Positions 12,769-23,472 of a stretch of DNA of 64,000 nt are shown here, piece by piece (within the stretch, counting starts at the first letter, position 1; every line of letters begins with the position of its first letter). Origin of the DNA: Diphasiastrum complanatum (lineage: Eukaryota > Streptophyta > Lycopodiopsida > Lycopodiales > Lycopodiaceae); NCBI GenBank assembly GCA_029204225.1, contig CM055105.1, forward strand, positions 15,057,132-15,121,131, read 5' to 3'. Position numbers and translations under genes: made by a program. A model generated the notes under the pieces. That model did no database searches and was not told the origin of the DNA. It saw only the letters and a list, made by a program, of their open reading frames with translations.

Positions 12769-13307
12769 TTACAAACCTTGGTTTAGACCGTGGCTATTGT
12801 GGCTGAAGACATTCAGCTGTGACATGTCCTTTTCCTTTACAATTAGCACAGAGCGGCACATATCCTGCTGATCTCCTGGGTTCATGACAATAAGGCGAAT
12901 AGTGCCCGGGGCTCCGCAATTGTAGCACAAACCCGTTACTATGGTCGGTGGAGTGGAATCTCGTGTTCCGCCCCTTCGCAAAATAGTGTACTGTTGACTA
13001 GTACGTTGTTTTGGTATCATAGTTTTTTGGTTAGTAGGATATAATCATGAGGAGTATAAGCTACCTCCTCATGATTACTAATTGGACAGAGGAATAGTTC
13101 CTCTTCTAAATAATTAGTCTGTAAACTGGGACAGTTGGTCTTAGAATGACCTTCCTTCCCACAAGCGGTACACCAAACATTGGCGTTAGGCTTCGCTTTC
13201 TTTCGCTTGGCTTTAACGTCAGATATCTGGACTTTCAAGTCACTCATTTCTCTTGTTAATAGCTCAACACTTTTTCTTAATGGATCCATCTTTTCGGATT
13301 TCTCCAT
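12769..13307 (-). pseudogene. Gypsy gag zinc-knuckle region
   Basis: Two overlapping frames. The upstream one (13307-13017) contains a CX2CX4HX4C knuckle, CTACGKEGHSKTNC, within a Lys-rich context. The downstream one (13020-12769) begins a second knuckle, CYNCGAPG, and then shifts frame. Knuckles bind element RNA during packaging. The frame changes show that gag is broken here. Confidence 0.8.
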
Positions 13308-13373
13308 TCTTTTCTTTCTATCTGAATTCCTATTTTTGGATTTCCTATAAGAAGATGTTTCAGATTCTTCTGT

Positions 13374-14192
13374 TCATTTAAATTTGTGCTTTTTACTACT
13401 TTTTCTTTCATTTCTCCGTCTGCGAGAAATTCGAGAAGTTTTGTAATTCTCAACAGAGGCAATGACATCTTCCAAAGAAATCATCAAACCCTGTCGACAA
13501 TATTGATCCATTTTCTTAGGCAAACCACCCAAGAACCATTCATTTTGCATAGGAACTGGATACTGGGCTCCTAACTTTTCTATTAAATTCTTAACCCTAC
13601 GAGTATATTTCCTAAGTGATTCCTTTGGCTTTTTCTCAACAGAGTTAAGCCGAGCCAACAATCTAGTAGAATATCCTATCTCCCTAAACTGTTTAAGGAA
13701 TGCTGCTTTTAAAGCATTCCAAGTATTAACTATTTCCGGTACTAATTGACTGTACCAAATCCTAGCCTGCTTCCGTAGAAGACCTGGCAAAATTCTAACT
13801 TTATCCTCATCCGTATGCTCTTTATTTGCTATGGTAATGGATTCAAATTGCGACAAATAACTATCCTTATCTTCAGAAGATGATCCCTTAAAGAAATCGT
13901 ATCTGATTTTTGTAGATGTGGGTGGCACTGGATTAGCCATATTAATAGATGGTGGTGAACTAGATGAACTTGGAGGATCTGAATCTAAACTTTGCTCAGA
14001 CAAAGATTCTAAACTTGGTTCGGAAGTAGAATCAGACAAATCTGAATCAGGTGAATCTGTAGAACTTGGTGTTTCAACGGATCTTTCCTCAAATGAATCT
14101 ACAAATGCTGTAGTAGCATGTAGAAGATCATTAAACGCTTCAGGTGTTAATCTTGTTCTAACTGGTGAATTTTGCAAATTCTGCAAATACAA
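13374..14192 (-). pseudogene. Gypsy gag capsid region
   Basis: A 272-residue frame that opens the element's coding region. After a Ser/Asp-rich head it contains KIRYDFFKGSSSEDKDSYLS, WYSQLVPEIVNTWNALKAAF and EWFLGGLPKKMDQYCRQG, the pattern of a plant retrotransposon gag capsid domain. A basic tail runs into a frameshift before the zinc knuckles at 13017-13307. It is the first gene after the primer-binding site at 14345-14362. Confidence 0.85.
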
Positions 14193-14344
14193 ATCTCTAG
14201 ACTTCCTATATGCTTCTAAATGTTGTGCACGCTCTACACGCTTCTATTCAATAGTTGCTTGAGAGTACGTTCTTGGCATGCATTACATGAGAAAGATTCG
14301 TAGATGTAATACACTCAAAAATATTGGAAAAGGTGAAATTCATC

Positions 14345-14362
14345 TCCCCGGCAACGGCGCCA
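14345..14362 (-). promoter_or_regulatory. Primer-binding site, tRNA-Asp type
   Basis: On the minus strand TGGCGCCGTTGCCGGGGA lies five bases downstream of the LTR end. This string is the familiar primer-binding site of Tat/Athila-type gypsy elements, matching the 3' end of tRNA-Asp, where minus-strand DNA synthesis is primed. Confidence 0.9.
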
Positions 14363-14367
14363 AATTA

Positions 14368-15361
14368 TGTGGTGGCCTAGTCGTTATAGATTTTCACAAA
14401 AATGATGAATTATGTAGTATAAAAGGTTTGATCGTTCCCCAAGAGAGAGAATAATCTCACTTTTTGCATGGTAAATGTATATATGATGGTAAACGGACTG
14501 GTATGTATAAAATTCACAACAAATACTACAGTGACATAACTGGTTATCCAAAGATATTTGGGTAAATTGGCATCCAGAAACACCAATGATGAAATATTTT
14601 GGTCAAGGTCTATAAATGTAAGGATTACTTTATCTTTCAGGCTCTTCAGGCATCAAGGAAACAGTCAGAACTGACAGCAACTAACAATTAGATTCAGTAA
14701 GTAGAATCACATTAGCTAAGGATTCTTTTTAATCAAACTCAGAGAATTAGTCTTTATCGCAGAAAGCAAGCAAAACAAAGCCTCAAACAATCCCGTTATC
14801 TGAACACATAGCTCATTCAAAAATGAAAGAAGGTCTGCTAAGAAATGATGCTTAACAGCTTCGGCTAATACCCTGCACACATTAGTCAGAATTGTTACTT
14901 GTTGGTGTCGCCTGGAAATCCATGTTAGAGTAACTGAAATTCAGTATAATATAAGAAATGTGTATGACGCAAACAGAACAGTATCACAATCATCCACAGA
15001 TCATACAAAGTGTGTTCGCACATATGATAAGAAGTAATTCTGTGAAAGATAGCAGAAGGAAAAGAATGCTCAAGCTATAGGAACTTGCTCTTCTCTCTAT
15101 TGATACTCAGCTTTGCGTAGAAATGCGTCAGTACAATGGCACGAAGTGTCGACCTTATAGGAACGATCACCGGCCTCAATGTCGTTTACGAACCGTTAAA
15201 TGTCAGTTCTGGACTTCTATTGCGTCTCTTTAGAACGTTGCAACTTCTACTTAAAATATAAATTCACAGTGCGAAATAGGCCTTTACATGTATTTAGGCA
15301 CTATAGCACATTTTACGTATATGGAAATTGAAATTTTTTACAATATATGACATAACTCAGA
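14368..15361 (-). mobile_element. Gypsy 5' LTR
   Basis: 994 bp on the minus strand, from tctgagttatg to ccaccaca, followed by the primer-binding site. It pairs with 3428-4422 (995 bp). The first base pair is not the usual TG if the CATTA duplication is taken as the border. The short open frames in it are not genes. Confidence 0.9.
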
Positions 15362-15366
15362 TAATG
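15362..15366 (-). other. Target-site duplication half (CATTA)
   Basis: Read on the minus strand, CATTA lies immediately before the gypsy 5' LTR and matches 4423-4427 after the displaced 3' LTR. Confidence 0.7.
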
Positions 15367-15734
15367 TGAAATGATAAGTCTCCACATAATGCACCTAATT
15401 CAAGCTTCAAATTTTAATTTTTTTTGGCTGATCTAATCCAAGGACTAATCAAGGGATTAGATTTTCTATAGAAAATGCTTGATTTTGCACTAAAAATCTT
15501 TCAAATTGGGTGTGTGAGTCAAATTGTATAGATTTTTGAATTTTCTCAGCCAAAACCGGAGCTGTACGGCCTCACACGTGTGAAAAGTGTTCCTACAGCC
15601 CACAACAAGATCTGGACCAAAAATTTTGAGGATAGCTATCAAATCCAACTCGCTACACAAAATTTGACTAAAACTGCTAACTTTGGCTTTGATTTGGATT
15701 AACCCTATGAATTTCAACAAAACCTCTTGTACTA
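15367..15734 (-). other. Leader of the copia-type host element
   Basis: Sequence between the primer-binding site at 15735-15747 and the gypsy insertion. It is untranslated leader of the outer element and contains one TCACACGTGTGA palindrome (15572-15583). No gene. Confidence 0.6.
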
Positions 15735-15747
15735 GGCTTTGATACCA
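15735..15747 (-). promoter_or_regulatory. Primer-binding site, initiator tRNA-Met type
   Basis: TGGTATCAAAGCC on the minus strand directly abuts the LTR end. It matches the initiator tRNA-Met primer site used by most plant copia elements and shows that the LTR at 15748-16455 is the 5' LTR. Confidence 0.85.
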
Positions 15748-16455
15748 TGTGAAAAAAGTACAAAAAGGACCAAGAGTGGATCCTAATCTGATCCTCAAGA
15801 GGGATTGGTTGTCAGATTACTTGATCTATCAATCTACTTGAGATTAAGATCAATCTAGATCAATTCTAGACACAACATCCTAACAAGAACAATCATTAAT
15901 TGAAGGTAGGTGTACTTGCTGGTTTCACACGTGTGAAACACTGTTTGAGTACGGACTCCAACTTGAAAATCAAGTACACATTGATAGAACCTCAAAACAA
16001 TCAAAACAAATGTAGACAAATGGAGAGAATCACTCAAAATTGCTTCCAAAACCAAGATTGGTGTCTCACACTGATTATGGCCAAATGTGGTTCTATATAT
16101 GCAATAAGTGAGAGCTCGTGGTACTGATCATCCCTCTGATCTCACATGTGTGAAGGTGCTTTGTCATATGATGATTCATCATGCAAAACTGACACTTGGG
16201 ACAAAACCTTCTATTTTGAGCACTTTTGGTCCATTTTCCTTCTGTATGGAGATCTACTTGGAAATCTTCTAGAAGTCAAAATTTGCCTACTTTAGCTTAT
16301 TCCACACATGTGAGCTGTTCTCTACACATGGGATATGACACCTAACCAAAGGATGTGGCTCATGCAATCAATAGATTGATGCCATGTGTCCTATGTCTAG
16401 AAAACTAGTTTTTGACCTTTTTAGCCACTAGAACTTGAATTAAATCATATGTACA
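15748..16455 (-). mobile_element. Copia-type 5' LTR, truncated at its start
   Basis: Minus-strand LTR ending ...ttttttcaca at 15748 before the primer-binding site. Its first bases are lost at 16455, where another copia begins mid-gene. It pairs with 6571-7276 in inverse orientation and holds the same 18-bp palindrome (15922-15939). Confidence 0.85.
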
Positions 16456-16499
16456 CTCACTCTTAGGAATCAAATTTTCCAAAGTTTCCAAAGCAGTGA

Positions 16500-17435
16500 A
16501 GAGAGTGCATCAAACTATGTTCTGAGAGTTAAAGATTTACATAGAGAGCTTTCTTGTGTTGGTGTTACTATTAACCAAGATGAGCTAGTTCAAGTCATTT
16601 TAAATGGCTTGAGAGATGACTATGATAATCTTGTTCAGTCTTTTGCCATTAAGGAGGAGTTGCCTAATCTAGAAACTCTCCAAAGAATTCTTATTTTTGA
16701 AGAATCTAGGCAAAGCTATAAATTGTCCAGAATGAACAAACTCGAGCATGGTGGAAGTGACAAAGCCCTCTTTGTCAAAGACAAGCATAAAGGAAGGAGT
16801 AAGAACCAGTTCTCTCAAGCATCCAACAAAGACAAAGCCAAAGATCGAGACAAAGATGGTGAAGAGGATGATTCATGTCATCCTTCTATTTCAAAGACCA
16901 AAAAGAAAAAAGTGAAGTGTTTCTTCTATGGCAAGAAGGGGCACTATGCCTTTAAGAAGAAAAACCAACTCAAGCAAGCTAATCTCTCCAAAGAGATTGA
17001 AGAGGATTCTATTGCAAGGGATAGAGAAGGATCTCTTATGGTGTCCAGTTTTTCTTCATCATCTTTCAAGAAAGATGGAGCTTGGTACATAGATAGTGGA
17101 GCTTCTTCACATATGTGCTGTTCAAAGGAGTCTTTTGACTCAATTGTACCTTACAAAGGACTTAAGAGATCTATTTACACTGCTAATGATCATGAGTGCT
17201 CTATAGAAAAAATTGGCAGCATTCCATTGAACCTTGTTTCTCCAAAGTTCTTGCACTTTCTAATGTTCTTTTCATTCCAAAACTTACAAAGAACTTGATT
17301 AGTGTGGGAAAGTTGCTTGATAATGGTTGTGATGTAAAGTTCAACTTCAATACTTGCTTTATCAAGAAAAATGATGAGATCCTAGCTGATGGATCTAGAT
17401 GTGGTGGAATTTTTAAGTTGATCTTTGTTATCTAA
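16500..17435 (+). pseudogene. Copia gag and protease
   Basis: Gag C-terminal part, read from the truncation point through the 229-codon frame 16609-17298. LQRILIFEESRQ is typical of the end of gag. The zinc knuckle is degenerate (FFYGKKGHYAFKKKN): two of its three cysteines are gone. Protease follows with WYIDSGASSHMC near 17083-17118, containing the catalytic DSGA. A frameshift near 17200 moves the C-terminal protease part into the 17196-17435 frame (LTKNLISVGKLLDNG). Confidence 0.85.
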
Positions 17436-18235
17436 GGAGGATTTGTGGCATAGAAGGTTAGGACATCCTAACTTTAAATCTATGTCTTCTATGGTCAAGA
17501 AAGTGAAGGCAATTGGTCTTCCAAAATCTCTTTCCAAAGATTTCAAGCCTTGTGAGACTTGTGCTATTGCAAAATTTTTTCTCTTCTAAAAGTATTGGTG
17601 GTGCAACATGATTTGTCACCTTTATTGATGACTTTACTAGATATTCTTGGTTGTATCTACTTTCTTCAAAGACTATGGTTTTTGATCACTTCCTAATTTT
17701 CAAAGCTTATGTTGAGAAACAATTTTCTTTCAAAGTTAAAGCTTTAAGATGTGATGGAGGAGGTGAATACATCCTCAACAAGTTTCATGAATACTGTGAA
17801 GGTGAAGGAATAAAGAGAGAGTTTTCTTGTGCTTATTCTCCATCTCAAAATGGAGTTGCTGAGAGGAAAAATAGATCTTTATGTGAATGTGCTAAAGCAA
17901 TTCGAGTTGAAGCTTCTTTGCCAATTGAATATTGGGGTGAAGCTATAAATTGTGCAAACTATTTGTGCAACAGATTACCTCACAATGCACTTGCTAGAAA
18001 ATCACCTTTTGAAGTCTTGTTTAAGAAGAAACCTAAGGTAGATCACCTTAGAGTTTCTGGTTGTGCTTGCTTTGCTCATGTGCCCTTGGAAACAAGAAAA
18101 AGAGATGATCCTAATTATATTAAAGGGATCATGGTTGGATATGCATCCAACAAGAAAGCTTACAGAATCTATGTTCCCTCTACCTCAACTACAATTGAGA
18201 GTAGGGATGTTATATTCCATGAGGATCAAAAATAA
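17430..18235 (+). pseudogene. Copia integrase
   Basis: The pre-integrase zinc-binding region (DLWHRRLGHPNFKSMSS, then CETCAIAK near 17550) is followed, after a frame break and an apparent small deletion near 17590, by the core. The core has FIDDFTRYSW with catalytic Asp, RCDGGGEY with the second Asp, and SPSQNGVAERKNRSL with the Glu. The C-terminal part has GCACFAHVPLETRKR and DVIFHEDQK, ending in a stop at 18233-18235. Confidence 0.9.
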
Positions 18236-18310
18236 ATTCTTGAGGAGGCCGAGTTCAAAGATTTTCACAAAGATACTCCAATCATCACCTTTGAAGACTG
18301 TCATGGAGAG

Positions 18311-19372
18311 ATGGGGCCGAGAATTGAGGAGGAGTCACCTCAAATCTTTTCACCAAGGAGATCTCAAAGAGAAAGATCCGAGCCTAGGAGGCTTACCTAT
18401 GAAGAAAGAGACAAGCAAGTGAAAATCAACTCCACTAATTGTGCTTATTTTATTTCTCATGAGGAGCCAAAGGATGTATATGATGCACTCAACTCGAAGG
18501 AATGGTACCTTGCCATGAAGGAGGAATATGATGCTTTGATGGCAAATAAGACATGGGAACTTGTGGATCTTCCATCCAACAAGCACACCATTGGTTGCAA
18601 GTGAGTTTTTCGAGTCAAGTATAATCAAGATGGCACAATCAACAAGTACAAGACTAGACTTTGTGCTAAAGGTTTTGCTCAAGTTTATGGACTTGATTAT
18701 GAGGAGACTTTTGCTCCAGTTGCAAAGATGGTATCAATTAGAATCATAATTTCTGTCACTTGTTTTTTCAATTGGCAAGTTCTTCAACTTGATATCTCTA
18801 ATGCATTTCTAAATGGATATCTAGAAGAAGAGATTTATATGGATCAGCCTATTGGGTTCATCCATGACAAAGACAAAGTTTGCTTGCTCTTCAAAAGCTT
18901 ATATGGACTAAAGCAAGCTCCAAGGTCATGGTATTCTCGACTTAACACCTTTCTTGAGTCACTAGGAATTAATCTTAGTAACTATGATCCTTCCTTATAT
19001 GTCAAGTTTTTTGATAAAGATATTGCCATCCTTCTTATTTATGTTGATGATATCATTCTAACAGGAAGTTGTATCAAGTTAGTTGAGGAAACCAAGATTG
19101 CATTTGGAAAAGAGTTCAAGATGCAAGATTTTGAAAAAATTCACTACATTCTAGGATTAGAAATTGACTTTCTTAAAGATAAAGCTTTTGTATGTCAATC
19201 CAAGTATGCTCTTTCAATGTTAAAAAAGTTCAATATGTTAGATTGTAAGAGTATAGAAACTCCTATGGAGCAAAATGTAAAAGACCCTAACAAAGGTGAT
19301 GAAAGATTCGTTGAGCCAGGCTATGCAAAATCCTACTATTTATCATTGAAAAATGGCCAAGAGAGTGCTTAG
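18311..19372 (+). pseudogene. Copia reverse transcriptase
   Basis: Starts in the linker (EEPKDVYDALNSKEWYLAM), hits a stop at 18602, and continues in frame as FRVKYNQDGTINKYK, ETFAPVAKM, then QLDISNAFLNGYLEEEIYM and LYGLKQAPRSWYSRL. The catalytic block is IYVDDIILTG near 19037-19066 with an intact YVDD. A frameshift near 19350 ends the frame before RNase H. Confidence 0.92.
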
Positions 19373-19373
19373 A

Positions 19374-19925
19374 TATATATCTTCAACTTCTGATTATGGT
19401 TTATTGTATAAAAGTGAAGATCTTTCTATTGTTGGTTATTCAGACTTGGATTTTGCAAGTGATAGAGCAGATTGAAAATCTACAAGTGCTTATGTCATAT
19501 ATCTTGGAGGAAACTTGATATCTTGGCTTTCCAAAAATCAAGATACTGTATCACTCTCATCGTGTGAAGCTGAGTATAAGACACTCACTACAACAACAAA
19601 GGAAGTGCTTTGGATCAAGAGGTTACTAGTGGAGCTAAAGATAATCATGGAAGAGGATCTACCTATGATCATGTGTGACAACATTTCAGCCCAAGCCCTT
19701 GCCAACAACCCAATATTTCATGCAAGGAGCAAGCATATAGAAGTTGCACATCACTTCGTGAGAGAGAAGCTCATTGGAGAGAAAATCTACTTGGAGCACA
19801 TCGACACATCATCTTGTATTGCTGATATGCTCACTTAACCTTTGAGCAAAAGTTCATTCATCAAGCATAGAGCCAATCTTGAAGTAATACCAAGATCCAT
19901 GTCCAAGTCAATATAGATTGGCTTT
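19374..19925 (+). pseudogene. Copia RNase H and polypurine tract
   Basis: RNase H read from about 19374 with RYISSTSDYGLLY and DLDFASDRAD. After a stop at 19474-19476 it continues with ISWLSKNQDTVSLSSCEAEY, then HARSKHIEVAHHFVREK and IADMLT. A purine run aggaggag (19926-19933) directly before the LTR is the polypurine tract that primes plus-strand synthesis. Confidence 0.88.
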
Positions 19926-19933
19926 AGGAGGAG

Positions 19934-20640
19934 TGTTGAAATGGAAAAATAATCCATCTTGACTTTAGGCTTGCTACAAATATTGTACCATGCAAGTATG
20001 TTGTTCATAAATGCAAAATGCCAAGTTTGGCCTAGATAGAACTCGAGCTACATGGATATGTCATATCTAGAATGATGAGTACAACTTGCATATAGTTTGT
20101 AGACATAGAATTAGCAAAATTATGCTTGTAGAAACTCGTGGCAATTCACATGCATTAATTGTAAGTGATCCACAAAGTGTAATGGACACATGCCTGGTCA
20201 TTTGTACATTTCTAGTTAGAACTAGCACACTTGGAAAAAGGTGGTAGAGTTGCATGCATGAGAAGTGACAAATGTCACATAGACTTTAGTTTTTAGTTTA
20301 GATGTCATTAAATGATGGATGGATGTGGTTTTACCTTGAGCTACCTCAAACTCCATAAATATGTGTAGCTTTCCTCATATTTGATGATGAAAAACCAAAG
20401 CTTTGTAGCTATCTCATGCCATTTTGGATCCACACATTTTTTGCTTGTTATCTCTCTATCTTTCTCTCTCTAACTCGTGTTGAGGCTAATACTAATACAC
20501 TGATATCTTGTACTTTTGCTCATTATTGATTTATTGCTATCATATTCTGATGCCTAGCATGCTAGATTGTGGTTAAGCCATATCTTCTGAACTAGATCTT
20601 GTTAATCAATCTAGAATAAGGTTACTGTGATAATCACAAA
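19934..20640 (+). mobile_element. Copia 3' LTR
   Basis: Begins TGTTGAAATGG right after the polypurine tract. The 3' edge is uncertain; a ...aatcaca at about 20638 would give a TG...CA element of about 705 bp. No second copy lies in the window to confirm the edge. Confidence 0.65.
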
Positions 20641-20750
20641 GCTTAATTAGATCCATCATACTTGTGGACATTTCTCACACGTGTGAATTCTGAAAATTTT
20701 GTCACATCGCGATACCATTGCTGCCAAAGGATCCCAATAGGTGTAGTATA

Positions 20751-20830
20751 AATCCAATAGGCATCAATATCATGCATGTTTAGCTCTTCATCAGCCTCTT
20801 GCATCTCTTCATTATGAGCACCACAAGCAC
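20751..20830 (-). pseudogene. Probable BRR2 (U5 snRNP helicase) exon fragment
   Basis: On the minus strand about 20 codons read EEMQEADEELNMHDIDAYWI. This is close to the MQEA...N.QDIDAYWLQRK segment near the N terminus of plant BRR2, the spliceosomal helicase that unwinds U4/U6, as I remember it. Homology stops after DAYWI. The remaining 13 codons downstream in the frame and the stretch before it look unrelated, so only a piece of one exon is present. The fragment is too short for certainty. Confidence 0.45.
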
Positions 20831-20944
20831 CAGACTGGAATTTGCACACTACTCATACTGCTTGAAGCGAGCATGAGCTTCTACACCTCCTCCCACATGT
20901 GCCATCTTTCTTCCTTCGTCCTCCGCAGAGAATGTCACCCTAGT

Positions 20945-20945
<1 letters not shown>

Positions 20946-21005
<60 letters not shown>
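20946..21005 (+). repeat. (GA)n microsatellite
   Basis: About 60 bp of uninterrupted GA. The sequence 100-250 bp downstream resembles that following the larger tract at 2917-3165. Confidence 0.97.
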
Positions 21006-21007
<2 letters not shown>

Positions 21008-21208
21008 CTTGGGGCAAATAAAATTCCAAATCTACTTGTGTGTGCGTGCGCTGAAAAGAAAACAAAAAGAGGCTTGTAAGTGTTATTTTTTTACCCTGTT
21101 TTTTAAAACGTACTTTAGCTCTTCTCTTTGTAGAATGGGTGACATTTGTTGCGGACAAAGTGTGACATTTTTGACGGGCACATAGATACATTTTGACGGT
21201 AACCCTTA

Positions 21209-21226
21209 CACTTTCTCTCTTAAATC

Positions 21227-21262
<36 letters not shown>

Positions 21263-21291
21263 TACACACATATCTATACACACACATATAG

Positions 21292-21335
<44 letters not shown>

Positions 21336-21350
21336 TTAAGATAGAAAGTC
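21209..21350. repeat. Foldback of TA/CA and TG/TA tracts
   Basis: The arm actttctctcttaaat plus TA and CA runs (21209-21263) is mirrored as a TG run, TA run and atttaagatagaaagt (about 21299-21350), with a short core between. The whole can fold into one long hairpin. Microsatellites grown on the arms of a small inverted-repeat element would explain the symmetry. Confidence 0.75.
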
Positions 21351-21644
21351 CTTTTTGCTTTTGGTAACTTTGGTCGAATTGTTACATCACCTCAAGTATT
21401 GTCATCTTTGAGAGCTATAAAATGCATTTATATGATGGAAGGTCGAATGAATGGTGCTCATTTTTCAATTGCACACTATTTTAGGGCTCACCAAGAACTG
21501 GGCATCTTGAATCATTGACATTAGTGTCTCCGAGAGACTTCAATCCCTTTTTTCATCACTGGTATCTAACTTTATCCATACTTGCAACAACCTGCTTAAT
21601 GTGTTGATAAAGTTAGTCGTTTACTTTTTGGCATTTTCAAGAAG
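21351..21644. other. Gene-less spacer
   Basis: About 290 bp with no coding signal, no repeat partner in the window and no RNA gene that I can recognise. Confidence 0.4.
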
Positions 21645-22073
21645 TGGTCCAGTATTGCAACGGGCTCCGTCATGCATGTCGTCTGTTCCATCTAGTGCTG
21701 CACGTCGAGACGAGCCCGCATCAACAAATCGGGCTCCAAGCAGTTCAGTATACACAGAGAAATGCACATGCACACTCATACACACGCACACACCATCGGC
21801 CACATAAATCACACACGCACATTTCATACACACACACACACACACACACACACCATTGACCACATAAATCACACACACCATCAAGCACAAATCATACACA
21901 CAAATCCACATACACAGAGAACACATGCACTTACGTACATTCACACACATACATCGGCCACACCCGTCAACGACCATCAGCGACCATCGGCCACCATCCA
22001 TCAGTGACCATCAGCCACATGTCAAAGACCATCGGCCGTCCATTGCCCGTCAACGACGGGCACTCTTTACTAG
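21645..22073 (+). mobile_element. Non-autonomous Helitron, copy 1
   Basis: Helitrons move by rolling-circle replication and end 3' in a short hairpin followed by CTRR. Here GCCCGTCAACGACGGGC (22045-22061, 7-bp perfect stem) is followed nine bases later by CTAG at 22070-22073, then T. The interior is not coding and holds CA-rich tracts. The left region ttgcaacgggctccgtcatg resembles the subterminal GCAACGGG motif of plant Helitrons; the exact 5' TC end is not resolved. It is homologous to 25012-25426. Confidence 0.75.
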
Positions 22074-22430
22074 TGTATATATATATATATATATCTATAC
22101 ACACACACATATAGATATATATATTTATCTATATAAAACTATTTGTGCGCATGTGTATGGGTGCACTCATGCATCCTCCTCTCCTCACCCATGCATACAC
22201 ACTTTCTTAATTAAAAATGATGGGGAGGGGGATGCATCTATGGGGAAAGTGCATATCCCATACATTTCCACATTGTGTGCATTGGGGGGTGGGCCCCAAA
22301 AAGATTCCCCACCTCTCCTTCCCAATCACTAAATTCAAATATTTGAAGTTTGAAGTTAAGGTTTTATTTTCTTCACACACTTCAATGTGCTTTAAACTGT
22401 AGCCAATAATCTTTATTACATGGCTTTCTT
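22074..22430 (+). repeat. Helitron-flanking repeat, copy 1
   Basis: Begins with a TA microsatellite and continues into sequence shared with 23473-23790 and, in its first part, 25427-25600. Shared phrases include tgtatgggtgca and catcctcct. It has inverted-repeat potential around gcatcctcct...ggggatgc. Because element and flank recur together, at least some copies arose by duplication rather than fresh transposition. Confidence 0.75.
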
Positions 22431-22985
22431 TGGTTCAATAAATCCTTGAGGTTGTACTAAGTACACCTCTTCCTGCTGCTCAAATCCAATCGCAACCAAT
22501 CGTGCTTTGTATTTGTTGAGTTGCCCATCAGCTCCATATTCGATCTTGTATATCCATTTGCAAGTTATAGGAGTCTTACCATCAGGTAGCTCAACCAAGT
22601 TCCAAGTCCTATTTTTTGATATAGCTTCCATTTTTGTTTCCATAGCTCCACGCCTTCAATAGCACACTCATGATCATTTGCTGTGTAGATGGACTTCTTG
22701 GCTCCTTCATTCATTCACATAACAGCGGAAGCACTGAGGGGTCAAGATGGGGACCACCCCCACCCCCCCCCCCCCGAAGGATGTTTTTTGTTATTATGCA
22801 AAACCAATTGGCCTATGCCAATTACATATACAATGGACTCCACAGGGTCTCAAAATAGGACACATCCACTTACTTCCTTTCAATGGTCTTAATTCCATAT
22901 CTAGCTTATCAAAAGCATAGAAATTTTTTCATAATTCTTAATTCTTCCGACATGCAATCATGTTGTATCTTAGATACTGGACATG
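22416..22985 (-). pseudogene. Copia reverse transcriptase fragment inserted in repeat
   Basis: The minus frame 22643-22416 reads KMEAISKNRTWNLVELP, ITCKWIYKIEYGADGQ and NKYKARLVAIGFEQQE, then jumps to EVYLVQPQGFIEP, skipping the residues normally between. This is copia reverse transcriptase with an internal deletion. The block from about 22432 to 22985 interrupts sequence that is continuous in the second repeat copy (23790-23820), so it is a later insertion. A 13-base C run lies inside it at about 22762-22774. Confidence 0.75.
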
Positions 22986-23125
22986 CAATCAACCCATAAA
23001 TCATGAACATAAATTTTTTTTTGACTACCTAAAACTGTTTTTTTTTTTTTTTTCAATCCTTCAAATCCTCCACCATTTTCATGAATGTTTAACCACAAGC
23101 CCAAACTCACTTTATTTTTAACTCC
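22986..23125 (+). repeat. Continuation of flanking repeat, copy 1
   Basis: The stretch from ccataaatcatgaacata to caagcccaaactcact recurs at 23819-23942, and a weaker copy lies at 24820-24890. It resumes the repeat interrupted by the copia fragment. Confidence 0.75.
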
Positions 23126-23139
23126 AAATGATCGAATTT

Positions 23140-23372
23140 TTTTTTCAAAGACTCGAATTTCTCCAAAGGATTGAAGGACCCTTTGTACTATCAAGTCGAA
23201 TTTTTCAAAAGACTCGAGTTTTTTCGAAGACTCGAATTTTTCGAAAGACTCGATTTTATTTTCCAAAGAATAGAATTTTCCCAAAGACTTGAATTTTTCC
23301 GAGGCTCAAATTTTTTTGAAGGTTCAAATTTTTCCAAAGACTCAAATTATTCCAAAGACTCGAATATTTGAT
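23140..23372 (+). repeat. Minisatellite, about 17-18 bp period
   Basis: Roughly a dozen imperfect units of the type ttttccaaagactcgaa in tandem. An open frame through the array encodes a six-residue repeat (EFFKRL-like), but this reflects the period and is not evidence for a gene. Confidence 0.9.
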
Positions 23373-23472
23373 ATTCAAGATGCGAGATGTGCGAGATCGG
23401 CCATCATCCAAATCATCGGCTGCCACCTAGATCGGCCTCCATTGCCCGTCAACGACAGGCACTCTTTACTAG
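23373..23472 (+). mobile_element. Helitron 3' end, copy 2 (5'-truncated)
   Basis: Carries gcccgtcaacgacaggc (23444-23460, one mismatch in the stem) and CTAG at 23469-23472, followed by TA-rich sequence. It abuts the minisatellite on the left, so only the 3' end of the element is recognisable. Confidence 0.7.

Larger units (their letters stand above)
8277..15361 (-). mobile_element. Ty3/gypsy retrotransposon, inactive, lacking adjacent 3' LTR
   Basis: Minus-strand order is LTR, primer-binding site, gag, zinc knuckles, two protease domains, reverse transcriptase, RNase H, integrase. Protease-RT-RH-integrase is the gypsy order. A primer site matching the tRNA-Asp type and the absence of a chromodomain after integrase suggest the Tat/Athila side of the family, but this is inference. 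Stops and frameshifts break the polyprotein at several points (for example 9202, about 9970, 10741, 11441 and the zinc-knuckle region), so the copy cannot move by itself. It sits inside the copia-type element whose 5' LTR is at 15748-16455. Confidence 0.9.
16456..20640 (+). mobile_element. Ty1/copia retrotransposon, 5'-truncated
   Basis: Plus-strand order gag, protease, integrase, reverse transcriptase, RNase H, polypurine tract, 3' LTR, which is the copia order. It starts abruptly inside gag, so the 5' LTR and primer site are missing. Stops and frameshifts occur at about 17300, 17435, 17590, 18235, 18604, 19372 and 19476. Confidence 0.9.

Noticed and set aside
21601-22332. Open frames rich in His/Thr and Cys/Val in the CA-repeat region
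   Set aside because: The composition comes from CA/TG microsatellites; overlapping frames on both strands are open at once and no motif is present.
23171-23371. Six-residue periodic peptide (EFFKRL-type)
   Set aside because: It follows from the 18-bp minisatellite period; there is no start context, homologue or conserved frame across the whole array.
23140-23372. CRISPR-like array
   Set aside because: The units abut with no unique spacers, and the DNA is eukaryotic nuclear sequence.
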